The notes: generated by a model from the sequence alone, not told the origin. A DNA stretch of 64,000 nt from Streptacidiphilus sp. PB12-B1b (GCF_014084125.1 NZ_CP048405.1:3534001-3598000), one strand, 5' to 3'; positions 17,838 through 26,654 are shown, counted from the stretch's first letter. Numbers and translations are program-made.

Positions 17838-19231
17838 CCCGCCCCTCGACCCAGCCCCGGACCGCCACCCGGCCGGTCCCGGTCCCGGCCGTGACAGCGA
17901 CCCCGGTTCCCGCCCCGAGGCCGCCCGCCCCGAGGGGCCGGAACCGGCAGGACCGGAGCCCGGCCTCCCCGGCCGAGCCGGGCACCGGACTGGCGCAGCG
18001 CTGGCCCGACGTGGCCACCGTGCCGCACGCCCCGGCCCGCGCCCGGGTGGCCCGACAGCTGCTGCGCAGCGTCGCCCGGCGCCTCGGCGTACGCGTCGAG
18101 CTGCCCGACGGCAGCCTGCTGACGCCCGCCCCCGGGGACGCCCCGGTCATGCGGCTGCTCGACCCCGACGCCTTCTACCAGCGCGTCGCCGTCGGCGGGT
18201 TGATCGGCTTCGGCGAGTCCTACCAGGCGGGGGAGTGGGACAGCCCCGACCTGGTGGCCGTGCTCACCGTGATGGCCCGCTCCATGCCCTCGCTGGTGCC
18301 CGCCCGGCTGCAGTGGCTGCGCCGCTGGTACGCCGCCCGGCAGCCGGAGGAGCAGTACGGCACCCCGGAGAACGCCCGGCGCAACATCTCCGCCCACTAC
18401 GACCTGTCCAACGAACTGTTCGCGCTGTTCCTGGATCCGACCATGACCTACTCCTCGGCGCTGTTCAGCACCGACGACGACGGCACGCCGATCGCCTCGC
18501 CCGGCCTGCTGGAGACCGCGCAGCACCGCAAGATCGACCGGCTGCTGGACCTGGCCCAGGTCCGCGCGGGCAGCCGGGTGCTGGAGATCGGCACCGGCTG
18601 GGGCGAGCTGGCGCTGCGCGCCGCCGCGCGCGGCGCCCGGGTGGTCACGCTGACCCTCTCCACCGAGCAGCAGGCGCTGGCCCAGGAGCGGATCGCCGCC
18701 GCCGGCATGGCCGACCGGGTCGAGGTGCGGCTGTGCGACTACCGCGCCGCCACCGGCCAGTACGACGCCGTGCTCAGCGTGGAGATGGTCGAGGCCGTCG
18801 GCCGCGACCACTGGCCCGCCTACTTCGACTGCCTGGACCGGCTGCTCGCCCCCGGCGGCCGGGCCGCGCTGCAGGCCATCACCATGCCGCACGACCGGAT
18901 GCTGGCCAGCGAGCACACCTTCACCTGGATCCAGAAGTACATCTTCCCCGGCGGCCAACTGCCGTCCGTCCAGGCGGTGGAGGAGGTGCTGGCCGAGCAC
19001 GGCGGGCTGCGGATCAGCCACCGCCGGGCGTACGGCGCGCACTACGCGGAGACCCTGCGGCTGTGGCGGGAGCGCTTCACCGAACGCCACCGGGAGGTCG
19101 AGCAGCTCGGCTTCGACCAGGTCTTCCGGCGGATGTGGACGCTCTACCTGGCCTACTCCGAAGCCGGCTTCCGCAGCGGCTACCTCGACGTGCAGCACCT
19201 GCTGCTGACCCGGACCAAGGACGCCCGATGA
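17834..19231 (+). CDS. Cyclopropane-fatty-acid-synthase-like SAM methyltransferase (first copy)
   Basis: A 465-residue protein with a ~60-residue Pro/Arg-rich extension before the family core. Cfa-type hallmarks are NISAHYDLSNELFALFLDPT, the SAM-binding VLEIGTGWGELALRAA, and the FPGGQLPSV segment. The C-terminus ends in GYLDVQHLLLTR. Such enzymes methylate or cyclopropanate the double bond of unsaturated acyl chains in phospholipids. It is coupled at both ends (ATGA overlaps). It differs clearly from the second copy (GTGWG versus GCGWG), so the two probably do different reactions or act as a heteromer. Confidence 0.85.
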   Translation: MTRPSTQPRTATRPVPVPAVTATPVPAPRPPAPRGRNRQDRSPASPAEPGTGLAQRWPDVATVPHAPARARVARQLLRSVARRLGVRVELPDGSLLTPAPGDAPVMRLLDPDAFYQRVAVGGLIGFGESYQAGEWDSPDLVAVLTVMARSMPSLVPARLQWLRRWYAARQPEEQYGTPENARRNISAHYDLSNELFALFLDPTMTYSSALFSTDDDGTPIASPGLLETAQHRKIDRLLDLAQVRAGSRVLEIGTGWGELALRAAARGARVVTLTLSTEQQALAQERIAAAGMADRVEVRLCDYRAATGQYDAVLSVEMVEAVGRDHWPAYFDCLDRLLAPGGRAALQAITMPHDRMLASEHTFTWIQKYIFPGGQLPSVQAVEEVLAEHGGLRISHRRAYGAHYAETLRLWRERFTERHREVEQLGFDQVFRRMWTLYLAYSEAGFRSGYLDVQHLLLTRTKDAR

Positions 19232-20502
19232 CCACCACCCAGAGCACCGCGTCCGGCACCGCCCCCGGCACCACCGGCGGCGCCGCCGAACGCCTGGCCG
19301 AGCTGCTGCGCCCGCTCCTCGGCGACCCGCTGCCGATCCGGCTCACCGCCTGGGACGGCAGCAGCAGCGGCCCCGCCGACGCCCCCGGCGTCCAGGTGCG
19401 CTCCCGCGACGCCCTGCGCCGGCTGCTGTGGAACCCCGGCGAGCTGGGCCTGGCCGAGGCGTACATCGCGGGCGAGATCGAGGTGGACGGCGACCTCGGC
19501 GAGGGGCTGGCCCGGATCTGGCAGGCCGCCCGCAGCGGCGCCGTCGGCTCCTCGCTGGGCCTGCGCGACCGCATCCGGGCCACCGCCCTGGCTGTCTCCC
19601 TGGGCGCGGTCGGCCCCCGGCCCGCGCCCCCGGACGGCCGGGCCGCGCTCAGCGGCGCCCTGCACAGCAAGGCCCGCGACCGGGCGGTCATCCACCACCA
19701 CTACGACCTGTCCAACGACTTCTACGCCCTGCTGCTGGACCCCTCGATGGCGTACTCCTGCGCCTACTGGACCTCCGAGGACCCGGACTACACCCTGGCC
19801 GACGCCCAGCGCGACAAGCTCGACCTGGTCTGCCGCAAACTGGGCCTGGAGCAGGGCAGCCGGCTGCTGGACATCGGCTGCGGCTGGGGATCGCTCACGC
19901 TGCACGCCGCCCGCTCCTACGGGGCCAAGGTCACCGCGCTCACCCTCTCCGAGCAGCAGCACGCGTACGTGACCGCCCGCGCCGCCGAACTGGGCCTGGC
20001 CGGGCAGGTCGACGTGCAGCTGCGGGACTACCGCGACTACCCCACCCAGGGCGTGCACGACGCGGTCAGCACCATCGAGATGGGCGAGCACGTCGGCAAG
20101 GACACCTACCCGGCGTTCGCCCGGATGCTCCGCGCCCATCTGCGGCCCGGGGGCAGGCTGCTGGTGCAGCAGATGTCCCGGCGCGACCGGGCGCCCGGCG
20201 GCGGCGCGTTCATCGAGACCTACATCGCCCCCGACATGCACATGCGCCCGGTCGGCGACACCGTCGCCCTGTTGGAGGACGCCGACCTGGAGGTCCGCGA
20301 GGTCCAGGCGATGCGCGAGCACTACGCCCGCACCATCGACGCCTGGCACGACACCCTGGAGCAGCGCTGGGACGAGTTCACCGCGCTCGTCGGCGAGCAG
20401 ACCGCCCGGGTGTGGCGGCTGTACCTGGTCGGCGGGGCACTGGCGTTCCGCGAGCGCCGGATGGGCGTGGACCAGATCCTCGCCGTGCGGGCTGCCGCAT
20501 GA
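19228..20502 (+). CDS. Cyclopropane-fatty-acid-synthase-like SAM methyltransferase (second copy)
   Basis: A 424-residue protein starting at ATG 19228, which overlaps the previous stop. The core motifs are AVIHHHYDLSNDFYALLLDP, LLDIGCGWGSLTLHAARSYG (SAM pocket), and STIEMGEHVGKDTYPAF. An N-terminal domain (residues ~20-150) resembles the lipid-binding N-terminal part of Cfa. It is closer to canonical CFA synthases than the first copy. It acts on membrane phospholipid acyl chains, presumably with the amine oxidase, DUF1365 and DUF1295 proteins of the operon. The exact product (cyclopropane, methyl-branched or furan acyl chain) is not deducible. Confidence 0.85.
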   Translation: MTTTQSTASGTAPGTTGGAAERLAELLRPLLGDPLPIRLTAWDGSSSGPADAPGVQVRSRDALRRLLWNPGELGLAEAYIAGEIEVDGDLGEGLARIWQAARSGAVGSSLGLRDRIRATALAVSLGAVGPRPAPPDGRAALSGALHSKARDRAVIHHHYDLSNDFYALLLDPSMAYSCAYWTSEDPDYTLADAQRDKLDLVCRKLGLEQGSRLLDIGCGWGSLTLHAARSYGAKVTALTLSEQQHAYVTARAAELGLAGQVDVQLRDYRDYPTQGVHDAVSTIEMGEHVGKDTYPAFARMLRAHLRPGGRLLVQQMSRRDRAPGGGAFIETYIAPDMHMRPVGDTVALLEDADLEVREVQAMREHYARTIDAWHDTLEQRWDEFTALVGEQTARVWRLYLVGGALAFRERRMGVDQILAVRAAA

Positions 20503-21329
20503 GCGGAATCGACGGCGCGGCACTGCTGGTGAGCCTGGCGGCGACGCTGGGCGCGGCAGTGGCCGTGCTGCTGGCGGCGTTCGCCGTCGGTGTGCGCTCG
20601 GGGGTGCACCGGCATGTGGACGTCGCCTGGGGGCTCGCCTTCAGCGCCGTGGCCGCGACCGGCTACGGGCTGTCGGCGGGCCACGGCAACGCGGTGCGCC
20701 GGCTGCTGGTGCTGCTCATGGTGGCGCTGTGGGGGGTGCGGCTGTCCGCGCACATCTGGCGGCGCGGCCGGGGCGCGCCGGAGGACCCGCGCTACGCCCG
20801 GATGCTGGCCAAGGTCCCGCCGGAGCGCCGCACCTGGTACGCGCTGCGCACCGTGTACCTGCTGCAGGCGGCCATCGTCTGGCTGGTCTCGCTGCCGGTG
20901 CAGATCGCGCTGTTCGTCCCCCGCGCGCCCGGCGTACCGGTCTGGATCGGCATAGCGCTGTGGGCGGTCGGGCTGTTCTTCGAGGCCGTCGGCGACCGGC
21001 AGTTGAGCCGGTTCCGGGCGGACCCGGGCAACCGCGGCCGGGTGCTGGACACCGGTCTGTGGCGCTACACCAGGCACCCCAACTACTTCGGCGACGCCTG
21101 TGTGTGGTGGGGCCTGTTCCTGTGCGCGGCGGACACCCCGATCGGCTGGGCCGCCGTGGTCTCGCCGCTGGTGATGACCTACCTGCTGGCCAACGGCAGC
21201 GGCAAGCCGATGCTGGAGAAGCAGTTGGCGTCCAGCAAACCCGGCTACGCCGAGTACACCGCCCGCACCAGCGGCTTCCTGCCGCTGCCGCCGCGCAGGC
21301 ACCCACAACCGCACCCGACCGAGGACTGA
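20499..21329 (+). CDS. DUF1295 integral membrane protein (steroid-reductase-like)
   Basis: A 276-residue membrane protein with about six hydrophobic segments. The C-terminal signature RYTRHPNYFGDACVWWGLFL followed by GSGKPMLEKQL is that of DUF1295 and the wider isoprenylcysteine-methyltransferase/steroid 5-alpha-reductase-like fold. The start ATG 20499 overlaps the previous TGA. DUF1295 genes recur beside COG2907-DUF1365-Cfa clusters. A reductase acting on the modified acyl chain is a reasonable inference but is not shown here. Confidence 0.85.
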   Translation: MSGIDGAALLVSLAATLGAAVAVLLAAFAVGVRSGVHRHVDVAWGLAFSAVAATGYGLSAGHGNAVRRLLVLLMVALWGVRLSAHIWRRGRGAPEDPRYARMLAKVPPERRTWYALRTVYLLQAAIVWLVSLPVQIALFVPRAPGVPVWIGIALWAVGLFFEAVGDRQLSRFRADPGNRGRVLDTGLWRYTRHPNYFGDACVWWGLFLCAADTPIGWAAVVSPLVMTYLLANGSGKPMLEKQLASSKPGYAEYTARTSGFLPLPPRRHPQPHPTED

Positions 21330-21335
21330 ACCACC

Positions 21336-22712
21336 GTGCACCCTGGCGTCTCCATCGCCCTGTTCACCTGCGACCTGCGGGTCCACGACAATCCGGTGCT
21401 GCACGCGGCGGACAGGGGCGCGGAGGCGGTGGTGCCGCTGTTCGTGCTCGACGACGCCGTACGCGGGGCCGGCTTCGTCACCCCCAACCGCGCCGCCTTC
21501 CTCGCCGACTCCCTGGAGGACCTGGACGCCTCGCTGCGGGCCCGCGGCGGCAGGCTGCTGGTGCTGCGCGGCGACGCGGTGGCCGAGACGGTGCGGCTGG
21601 CCGGACGGCTGGGCGGGGCGCGGGTGCATGTCGCCGAGGGCGTCAGCGGCTTCGGGCAGCGCCGGGAGGAGCGGCTGCGGGCCGCGCTGGGAAGCGATCT
21701 GACGGTCTATCAGAACGTGACCACCACTGTCGCACCGGGTGCGCTGCTGCCCACCGGCCGCGACCACTACGCGGTCTTCGGGGCGTACCACCGCCGCTGG
21801 GTGCTGGCCCAGCGGCGCCATCCGCTGGCCGCGCCAAGAAAACTGACGCTCCCTCAACTCCCGGACGAGGGGCTGCCGATGGCCGAGGTGCGGCGGCTGT
21901 TGGCGAAGTCCGGCAGGCCGGCGCCCGGATTGGCGGCGGGCGGTGAGGGGCCGGGGCGCACGCAGTTGAAGAAGTGGACCGAATCGTCGTCGATCGCCGC
22001 CTACCCCGAGCTGCAGGACGACCTGAACGCCGACGGCACCTCCCGGCTGTCGCCCTACCTGCACTTCGGCTGCCTCTCCGCCACCGAGGCCGCCTACCTG
22101 GCCACCCGCGAGGGCTCCCCGGGCGCGGAGGCCTTCCTGCGGCAGCTCGCCTGGCGGGACTTCCACCACCAGCTGCTCGCGGCCCGGCCGGACTGCGCCA
22201 CCGCCGACTACCGCTCCCGGCACGACCGCTGGCGGCACGACCAGGCCGAGCTGGACGCCTGGCGCACCGGCCGCACCGGCTACCCGCTGGTGGACGCGGG
22301 CATGCGGCAGCTGGCGCACGAGGGCTGGATGCACAACCGGGCGCGGATGGTCACCGCCAGCTTCCTCAGCAAGACCCTCTACCTGGACTGGCGCGAGGGC
22401 GCGGCGCACTTCCTGCGCCACCTGGTCGACGGCGACGTGGCCAACAACCAGCTGAACTGGCAGTGGGTGGCCGGGACCGGCACCGACACCCGGCCCAACC
22501 GGGTGCTCAACCCGCTGCGCCAGGCCCGCCGCTTCGACCCCGGCGGCGACTACGTCCGGCGCTGGGTGCCGGAGCTGGCCGGGGTGGCCGGTCCCGAGGT
22601 GCACACCCCCTGGGAGCTGTCGGCCACGCAACGGGCCCGGCTGGACTACCCGGAGCCGATCGTCGCCCTGGACGAGTCGCTGGCCCGCTTCCGGCACGCC
22701 CGCGGCCTCTGA
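21336..22712 (+). CDS. phr: DNA photolyase (class I CPD photolyase/cryptochrome family)
   Basis: A 458-residue protein beginning at GTG 21336, 6 bp after the DUF1295 stop, so it is probably co-transcribed. The N-terminal Rossmann domain opens ALFTCDLRVHDNPVLHAAD. The FAD-binding half has AFLRQLAWRDFHHQLL, DGDVANNQLNWQWVAGTGTD, and NPLRQARRFDPGGDYVRRWV, the classic class I cofactor-binding blocks. It repairs UV pyrimidine dimers using blue light. Its place at the end of a lipid-modification operon links membrane change to light exposure, as in the singlet-oxygen regulons of proteobacteria. Confidence 0.95.
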   Translation: MHPGVSIALFTCDLRVHDNPVLHAADRGAEAVVPLFVLDDAVRGAGFVTPNRAAFLADSLEDLDASLRARGGRLLVLRGDAVAETVRLAGRLGGARVHVAEGVSGFGQRREERLRAALGSDLTVYQNVTTTVAPGALLPTGRDHYAVFGAYHRRWVLAQRRHPLAAPRKLTLPQLPDEGLPMAEVRRLLAKSGRPAPGLAAGGEGPGRTQLKKWTESSSIAAYPELQDDLNADGTSRLSPYLHFGCLSATEAAYLATREGSPGAEAFLRQLAWRDFHHQLLAARPDCATADYRSRHDRWRHDQAELDAWRTGRTGYPLVDAGMRQLAHEGWMHNRARMVTASFLSKTLYLDWREGAAHFLRHLVDGDVANNQLNWQWVAGTGTDTRPNRVLNPLRQARRFDPGGDYVRRWVPELAGVAGPEVHTPWELSATQRARLDYPEPIVALDESLARFRHARGL

Positions 22713-22737
22713 GGGAGTTGCTCGCCCCTCCGGCCGC

Positions 22738-23556
22738 TCACCCCGCCCTGTCGCCCGCCCCGGACCGTCCGGCGGCGGGCCAGCCGCGCAGGCCGCGGGG
22801 GAGTTCCAGCTCCAGGCCGCGCGGGTCGGTGTCGCCCAGGGCCAGCGCCTCGACCGCCTCGGTCGGCAGCGGGCCCAGCTCCAGCAGTCCGGCCACCAGC
22901 CGGGCCGACGCGGCGTGCCAGTCTCCGGCCCGGCGGCCCAGCATGGCGTGCCCGGCGCCCTGGACGCTGTAGCCGCACACGTGGGCGCCCACCGAGCGGG
23001 CCCGCAGCCCCAGCGCCCGCGTCCCGGCCGGGTCGGTGACCCGGTCCTCCGAGCCGTGCAGCAGCAGCACCCGCCGCCCGGCCAGCTGCGCGCAGGGCTC
23101 GCGCTCCGGGCACCAGGGGGCCAGTGCCACCACGCCCGCGACCGACGGGTGCCCGGCCGCGCGCAGCGCCGCCCGGCCGCCCATGGAGTGGCCGAGCAGC
23201 ACCACCGGCACCGGGCCGTACGCGGCGGCGACGTGCTCCAGGGCGGCGGTGGCGTCCGCCGCGGCGTCCGCGCGCGCGCCGTTCCAGCCCCGGTGCCGGT
23301 AGACCACCTCGCCGAGGGCGACGCCGGTGCCCGCGCCGGGGGCGGGGGTGGCCCGGGCGACGGCCGCGAGGAACGGCAGCATCCGCAGCCGGGCCGTGCC
23401 CCGGCGGGTGGGCGGCTCGACGCCCTGCACCCGCCCGCCGTGCAGCACCAGCACCACCGCGCCGGGCCGCTCCCCGGCCCGGTGCCAGCGCACGGGGCCG
23501 CTCTGCGGGTCCGGCGCGGCCGAGGGGTCCACGGCGTCCTCTCGTGCGGTGGTCAC
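22738..23556 (-). CDS. Alpha/beta hydrolase
   Basis: A 272-residue alpha/beta-hydrolase-fold protein. The oxyanion-side motif is VVLVLHGGRVQG, the nucleophile elbow is LLGHSMGGRAAL (Ser), the acid is Asp in LLLHGSEDRVTD, and the His is in GAGHAML. There is no signal peptide, so it is cytoplasmic. I prefer GTG 23556 because GGAGG precedes it closely. A GTG at 23577 in the same frame would overlap the upstream stop as GTGA and is a real alternative. The substrate is unknown; the size and GHSMGG motif fit a dienelactone-hydrolase-like or lipase-like enzyme. Confidence 0.8.
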   Translation of the reverse strand: MTTAREDAVDPSAAPDPQSGPVRWHRAGERPGAVVLVLHGGRVQGVEPPTRRGTARLRMLPFLAAVARATPAPGAGTGVALGEVVYRHRGWNGARADAAADATAALEHVAAAYGPVPVVLLGHSMGGRAALRAAGHPSVAGVVALAPWCPEREPCAQLAGRRVLLLHGSEDRVTDPAGTRALGLRARSVGAHVCGYSVQGAGHAMLGRRAGDWHAASARLVAGLLELGPLPTEAVEALALGDTDPRGLELELPRGLRGWPAAGRSGAGDRAG

Positions 23557-23573
23557 GTCGCCTCCAGGCGGGG

Positions 23574-23909
23574 TCACGTCCAGTGGTACTCGCTGACGCC
23601 GCCCCCGTGGACGCTGACGACCGCCTCGGCGGTGTCCCGGTCCCGCCAGACGGTGTACTCGCCGGCCGGCAGCGGGGTGATGACGACGCTGTACACGGTA
23701 CGTCCCGGGAGGTGCCGGGGTCGCACCGCGGCATGGGTCCGGCGGTCGGGCTCGCCGACCGGGCTCACCTCGATCTCCTGCCCGTCCTGCTCGGGGCCGG
23801 TGTGGATGACCAGCGCGCCGGTGTCCTCGCCGATGTCCAGGACGACGCTGCCCTCGTGCGAGGGGGCGGGCAGCGGTGCGTGGGGGTGGGTGTGGGCGTG
23901 CTGGGTCAC
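23574..23909 (-). CDS. Small conserved hypothetical protein with His-rich N-terminus
   Basis: A 111-residue protein. It begins MTQHAHTHPHAP, a His-rich run that could bind metal. It then has a beta-rich body (SVVLDIGEDTGALVIHTGPE, EIEVSPVGEPDRRTHAAV, VYSVVITPLPAGEYTVWRD). Proteins of this look are common in Streptomyces, but I know no function. It sits directly upstream of the alpha/beta hydrolase, with a potential GTGA overlap, and downstream of DUF4331. Confidence 0.7.
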   Translation of the reverse strand: MTQHAHTHPHAPLPAPSHEGSVVLDIGEDTGALVIHTGPEQDGQEIEVSPVGEPDRRTHAAVRPRHLPGRTVYSVVITPLPAGEYTVWRDRDTAEAVVSVHGGGVSEYHWT

Positions 23910-23970
23910 GGGTCCTCCAGGGCGGTACGGGATGAGCGGTGCGCGGGCAGGGGTGAGCGGGCATGGGCGC

Positions 23971-24005
23971 GGGGCGGTCGGCGCCGGGGTGGCGCCGACC
24001 GCCCC
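23971..24005. terminator. Terminator hairpin downstream of DUF4331 gene
   Basis: A perfect 15-bp GC-rich stem (23971-23985 with 23991-24005) with a 5-nt loop. It lies 10 bp past the DUF4331 stop on the minus strand. Confidence 0.75.
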
Positions 24006-24015
24006 GCGGGGTGGG

Positions 24016-25412
24016 TCAGGAGGACGGGTTGTAGAAGCCGTCGTAGGGCTCGCCCAGGTACGGGAAGTGCGGGAGGTACGGGTTCTTCACGTCGGCGGGG
24101 GTGAGGCCGTCGGTGACCAGGGAGGCCGCCCCGTCCGGGGTGTAGCCCTTGTCGACCAGCGGGTAGGTGACCCCGGCGATGGCGCGCAGCTCGACGGTGA
24201 CGACGTCGTCGAAGACCCGGCGGCCGTTGGGGAAGCCGGCCGGGTCGCCGCCGATGAGCCCCAGGATGTTGGGCTTCTTGGCCGGGGGACGGCCACGTTC
24301 AGCCGGAGCATGTCGGCCTGGGTGCTGCCGGTGTAGTTCTGGAATCCGGCGACGATGCCGGCCGGGATGCCGGTGAGCAGGATCGCCAGCAGGTCCGCGC
24401 GGCTGGTGTGGGCCTTGTCGAGCTTCTCCAGGTTGGGGAAGACGCCCGGGTACAGGGCCGGGAGCAGGTTGGCCAGCTCGGGGTGGGCGACGTACTGGGC
24501 GAAGTTCTTGTCGTCGGCCGGCGGCTGCGCGTTCCACTGGTCCTTGCGGCTCATCGGCACCAGGACCTCGTTGAACAGCGGGTTGCCCAGCCGGGAGACC
24601 TGCACGTACGGGCCGGACTCGTGCTCCCTGCCGGTGCCGGGCTCGATGACGCGGGCCTGGCGGCGGCTGGCGGTGGTCCACACGCCGATGGTGGCGCGCG
24701 GGTCGTCGACGTTGCCGCCGTGCCAGCCGCCGCGGGTCAGCTCGGCGATCGGGACCTGGAGGGCCAGGCTGTGGACGTTCAGCTCCTTGGTGGTGTTCAC
24801 CCCGGGGGCCGACTTGTCGAAGATGTGCATGCCGTACTGGTTGTGCAGCTCCTGGAAGGGCCGCAGGTTGCCCAGGTCGAAGATGGCGCCCAGGTCGACG
24901 TAGAAGCCCTCCGCGCGCTGCCCGGCGAAGACCTTGCGGCCCCGGCCGAGGGTGTGCACGGCCTCGGCGGCGAGCCGGTCGTAGTGCGGGGTGGAGAGCG
25001 GGCCGATGTTGCACGGCGGGCTGGTCAGGTTGCGGCCCAGCACGGTGCAGCGGCCGTTCCCCTCCATCCGGGTCACGGTGTACGTCTGGAAGCGGTTCCA
25101 GTTGGGCGAGTCGATGGAGAGGATCGGCCCGGTGTTGTACAGGAACGTGTCCGGGTTGCGCACGTGCGTGGTGAAGTCGAACTGGTACGTGACGTCCGGG
25201 CGGCCGTCGCCGGTGTTGTCGATGTGGATCTCGTACCGGACGTCGTCGCCGAACTCGTAGAAGTTCGGGCCGCCCGCTGCACCCTGCAGCGGGATGTAGT
25301 TGGCGATCAGCGTGACGGTGCCGCGGTCGTCGGGGCTGACGAACGCGTAGACGTCGGTGCTGTCCGCCACCGGGTCCTTGGAGATCTCGGGGGCTTCGCG
25401 GTGGGACGACAT
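24016..25412 (-). pseudogene. DUF4331 family protein, frameshifted as sequenced
   Basis: ATG 25412 begins MSSHREAPEISKDPVADSTD, the family's hallmark start. It continues with DVYAFVSPDDRGTVTLIANY, NFYEFGDDVRYEIHIDN, and later DMLRLNVAVP. There the frame degenerates into Ser/Pro/Thr nonsense. The next frame carries the correct end: KKPNILGLIGGDPAGFPNGR, RVFDDVVTVELRAIAGVTYP, and a tail PYDGFYNPSS. The break is a run of five C on the coding strand (24284-24288). One added C restores a 465-residue DUF4331 protein. The family is of unknown function and often extracellular in actinomycetes. A Tat-exported small protein lies just upstream and may be its partner. Confidence 0.85.
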
Positions 25413-25461
25413 GAAGGGTCCTTGCTGTGGGATTCGCGGGTGGGTGCGGGGACGGAACGGT

Positions 25462-25791
25462 TCAGCGGGCGGCGTTGCGCAGCGCGTCGGCCAGCTCGCC
25501 GTTCTGGACCCGGCTGTGCCGCTCGCCGTGGTAGATGTCCAGCACGCCGGACTCGGCGTCGGGCAGGTGGACGATCAGCGGCTCGCCGGTGGCGGTCCGG
25601 TCCTCGGCGGGCTCCGGGGCGAGCGCGGCGGCGTGCCCGGCCTCGGCCGGCGCGGCGGCGGCGGTGCCGCTGCTGAGCAGGACGCCGGCGGCCAGGCCCA
25701 CGGCGCCGGCTCCGGCGGCGTTGCGGATCAGGCCGCGTCGGGACAGCGCCGACGCTGCCTCGGTTTCGGGCAGGGAGGAGTCAAGGGACAT
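25462..25791 (-). CDS. Small Tat-exported protein, partner of DUF4331
   Basis: A 109-residue protein with a twin-arginine signal: SRRGLIRNAAGAGAVGLAAG, then VLLSSGTAAAAPAEA. The mature part is only ~65 residues (GEPLIVHLPDAESGVLDIYH, then GERHSRVQNGELADALRNAAR). ATG 25791 has GGAG 5 nt upstream. It precedes the DUF4331 gene by ~50 bp in the same direction, so the two are likely an operon. No catalytic motif is visible; I know it only as a recurring Tat-dependent hypothetical. Confidence 0.75.
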   Translation of the reverse strand: MSLDSSLPETEAASALSRRGLIRNAAGAGAVGLAAGVLLSSGTAAAAPAEAGHAAALAPEPAEDRTATGEPLIVHLPDAESGVLDIYHGERHSRVQNGELADALRNAAR

Positions 25792-26281
25792 GGGTACTCC
25801 AGGGGTGAGGGGGACGGCGGTGTCGCGCGCCGCAAATGCGCTCGGTCCCGTCGGGGAGCGGCGTGAGGATGCGCGTGTGCACCCGGCCGGTTCATGGCAG
25901 AGGAATCGCGGCCAAGGGGAAGTGAATCCCCGTCGGCCACCCGGGTCAAGACACCGCGCCAGATTGGTCGAAAACGTCAGCCTTCTGGCACAAAGCTGCA
26001 CGTCAGAGCCGGTGCGTCCGGGCGGTGGCGGCGCGCCGGAGATTCTTGCGGATTTTTTCCGCAGGCCGCCAATCCGCGCATCGGGCGGCTCCGAAGAAGG
26101 GATGGCAGACGTATTCGGGAGGCCGATTTCGACACTGTGGCATGAAGGCGGGGACGCCCATTTCCGGGCGCGTTCTTTTCCCGTACCGGAATTCCCGGGC
26201 CCTTTGCGCGACGGGGCCGGCGGGACGGGATGGCGCGTCCCCCGGCGGGCGCGGGCGGCCCGCTGGTCGCAGAATGGCGGC
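25792..26281. other. 490-bp divergent intergenic region
   Basis: It separates the Tat/DUF4331 operon from a small plus-strand gene. Both promoters should lie here, but I see no clear -35/-10 pair. A short hairpin TGCGGA-T5-TCCGCA lies near 26048-26064. No supported gene. Confidence 0.4.
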
Positions 26282-26503
26282 ATGACTGACAGCACGGAGC
26301 CCGGACCCCGGCACTACCTGGTCGAGGTCGCCGCGTTCTCCTCCGACACCCGGTACCGGCTGGTCCGGCTGATGGGTGTGGGCTGGGAGCCGATCGGGGA
26401 GGGAGAGTTCGAGTCGCGGGTGCGCCTGGTCTTCCCGGACATCGACCTGCACGATCCGGAGCAGGTCTTCTGGGCCGACCGGCCCGGGGAGTGGCCCAGG
26501 TAG
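26282..26503 (+). CDS. Conserved hypothetical protein, 73 aa
   Basis: A compact acidic protein (HYLVEVAAFSSDTRYRLVRL, then MGVGWEPIGEGEFESRVRLV, ending WADRPGEWPR) from ATG 26282. It has no signal peptide or membrane segment. Coding is supported by its ordinary amino-acid composition, which differs from the Arg/Pro-rich shadows around it. The function is unknown. Confidence 0.6.
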   Translation: MTDSTEPGPRHYLVEVAAFSSDTRYRLVRLMGVGWEPIGEGEFESRVRLVFPDIDLHDPEQVFWADRPGEWPR

Positions 26504-26609
26504 GGCCGTCCGCCCGGATCCGCGACGGGCCCTGGCGTGTGGCAACGTGGACATGACACTATGGGCCCGGCCTGCTCGGCGCCGGTCGCAACCCGCCGAT
26601 CGGGACGGT

Positions 26610-26641
26610 CGCCCCGCCACGTCCTGGGAAGTGGCGGGGCG
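26610..26641. terminator. Terminator hairpin between convergent genes
   Basis: An 11-bp stem (CGCCCCGCCAC / GTGGCGGGGCG) with a 10-nt loop. It is placed between the 73-aa gene and the convergent phospholipase gene. Confidence 0.65.
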
Positions 26642-26654
26642 CCGCCGTTCTGCC

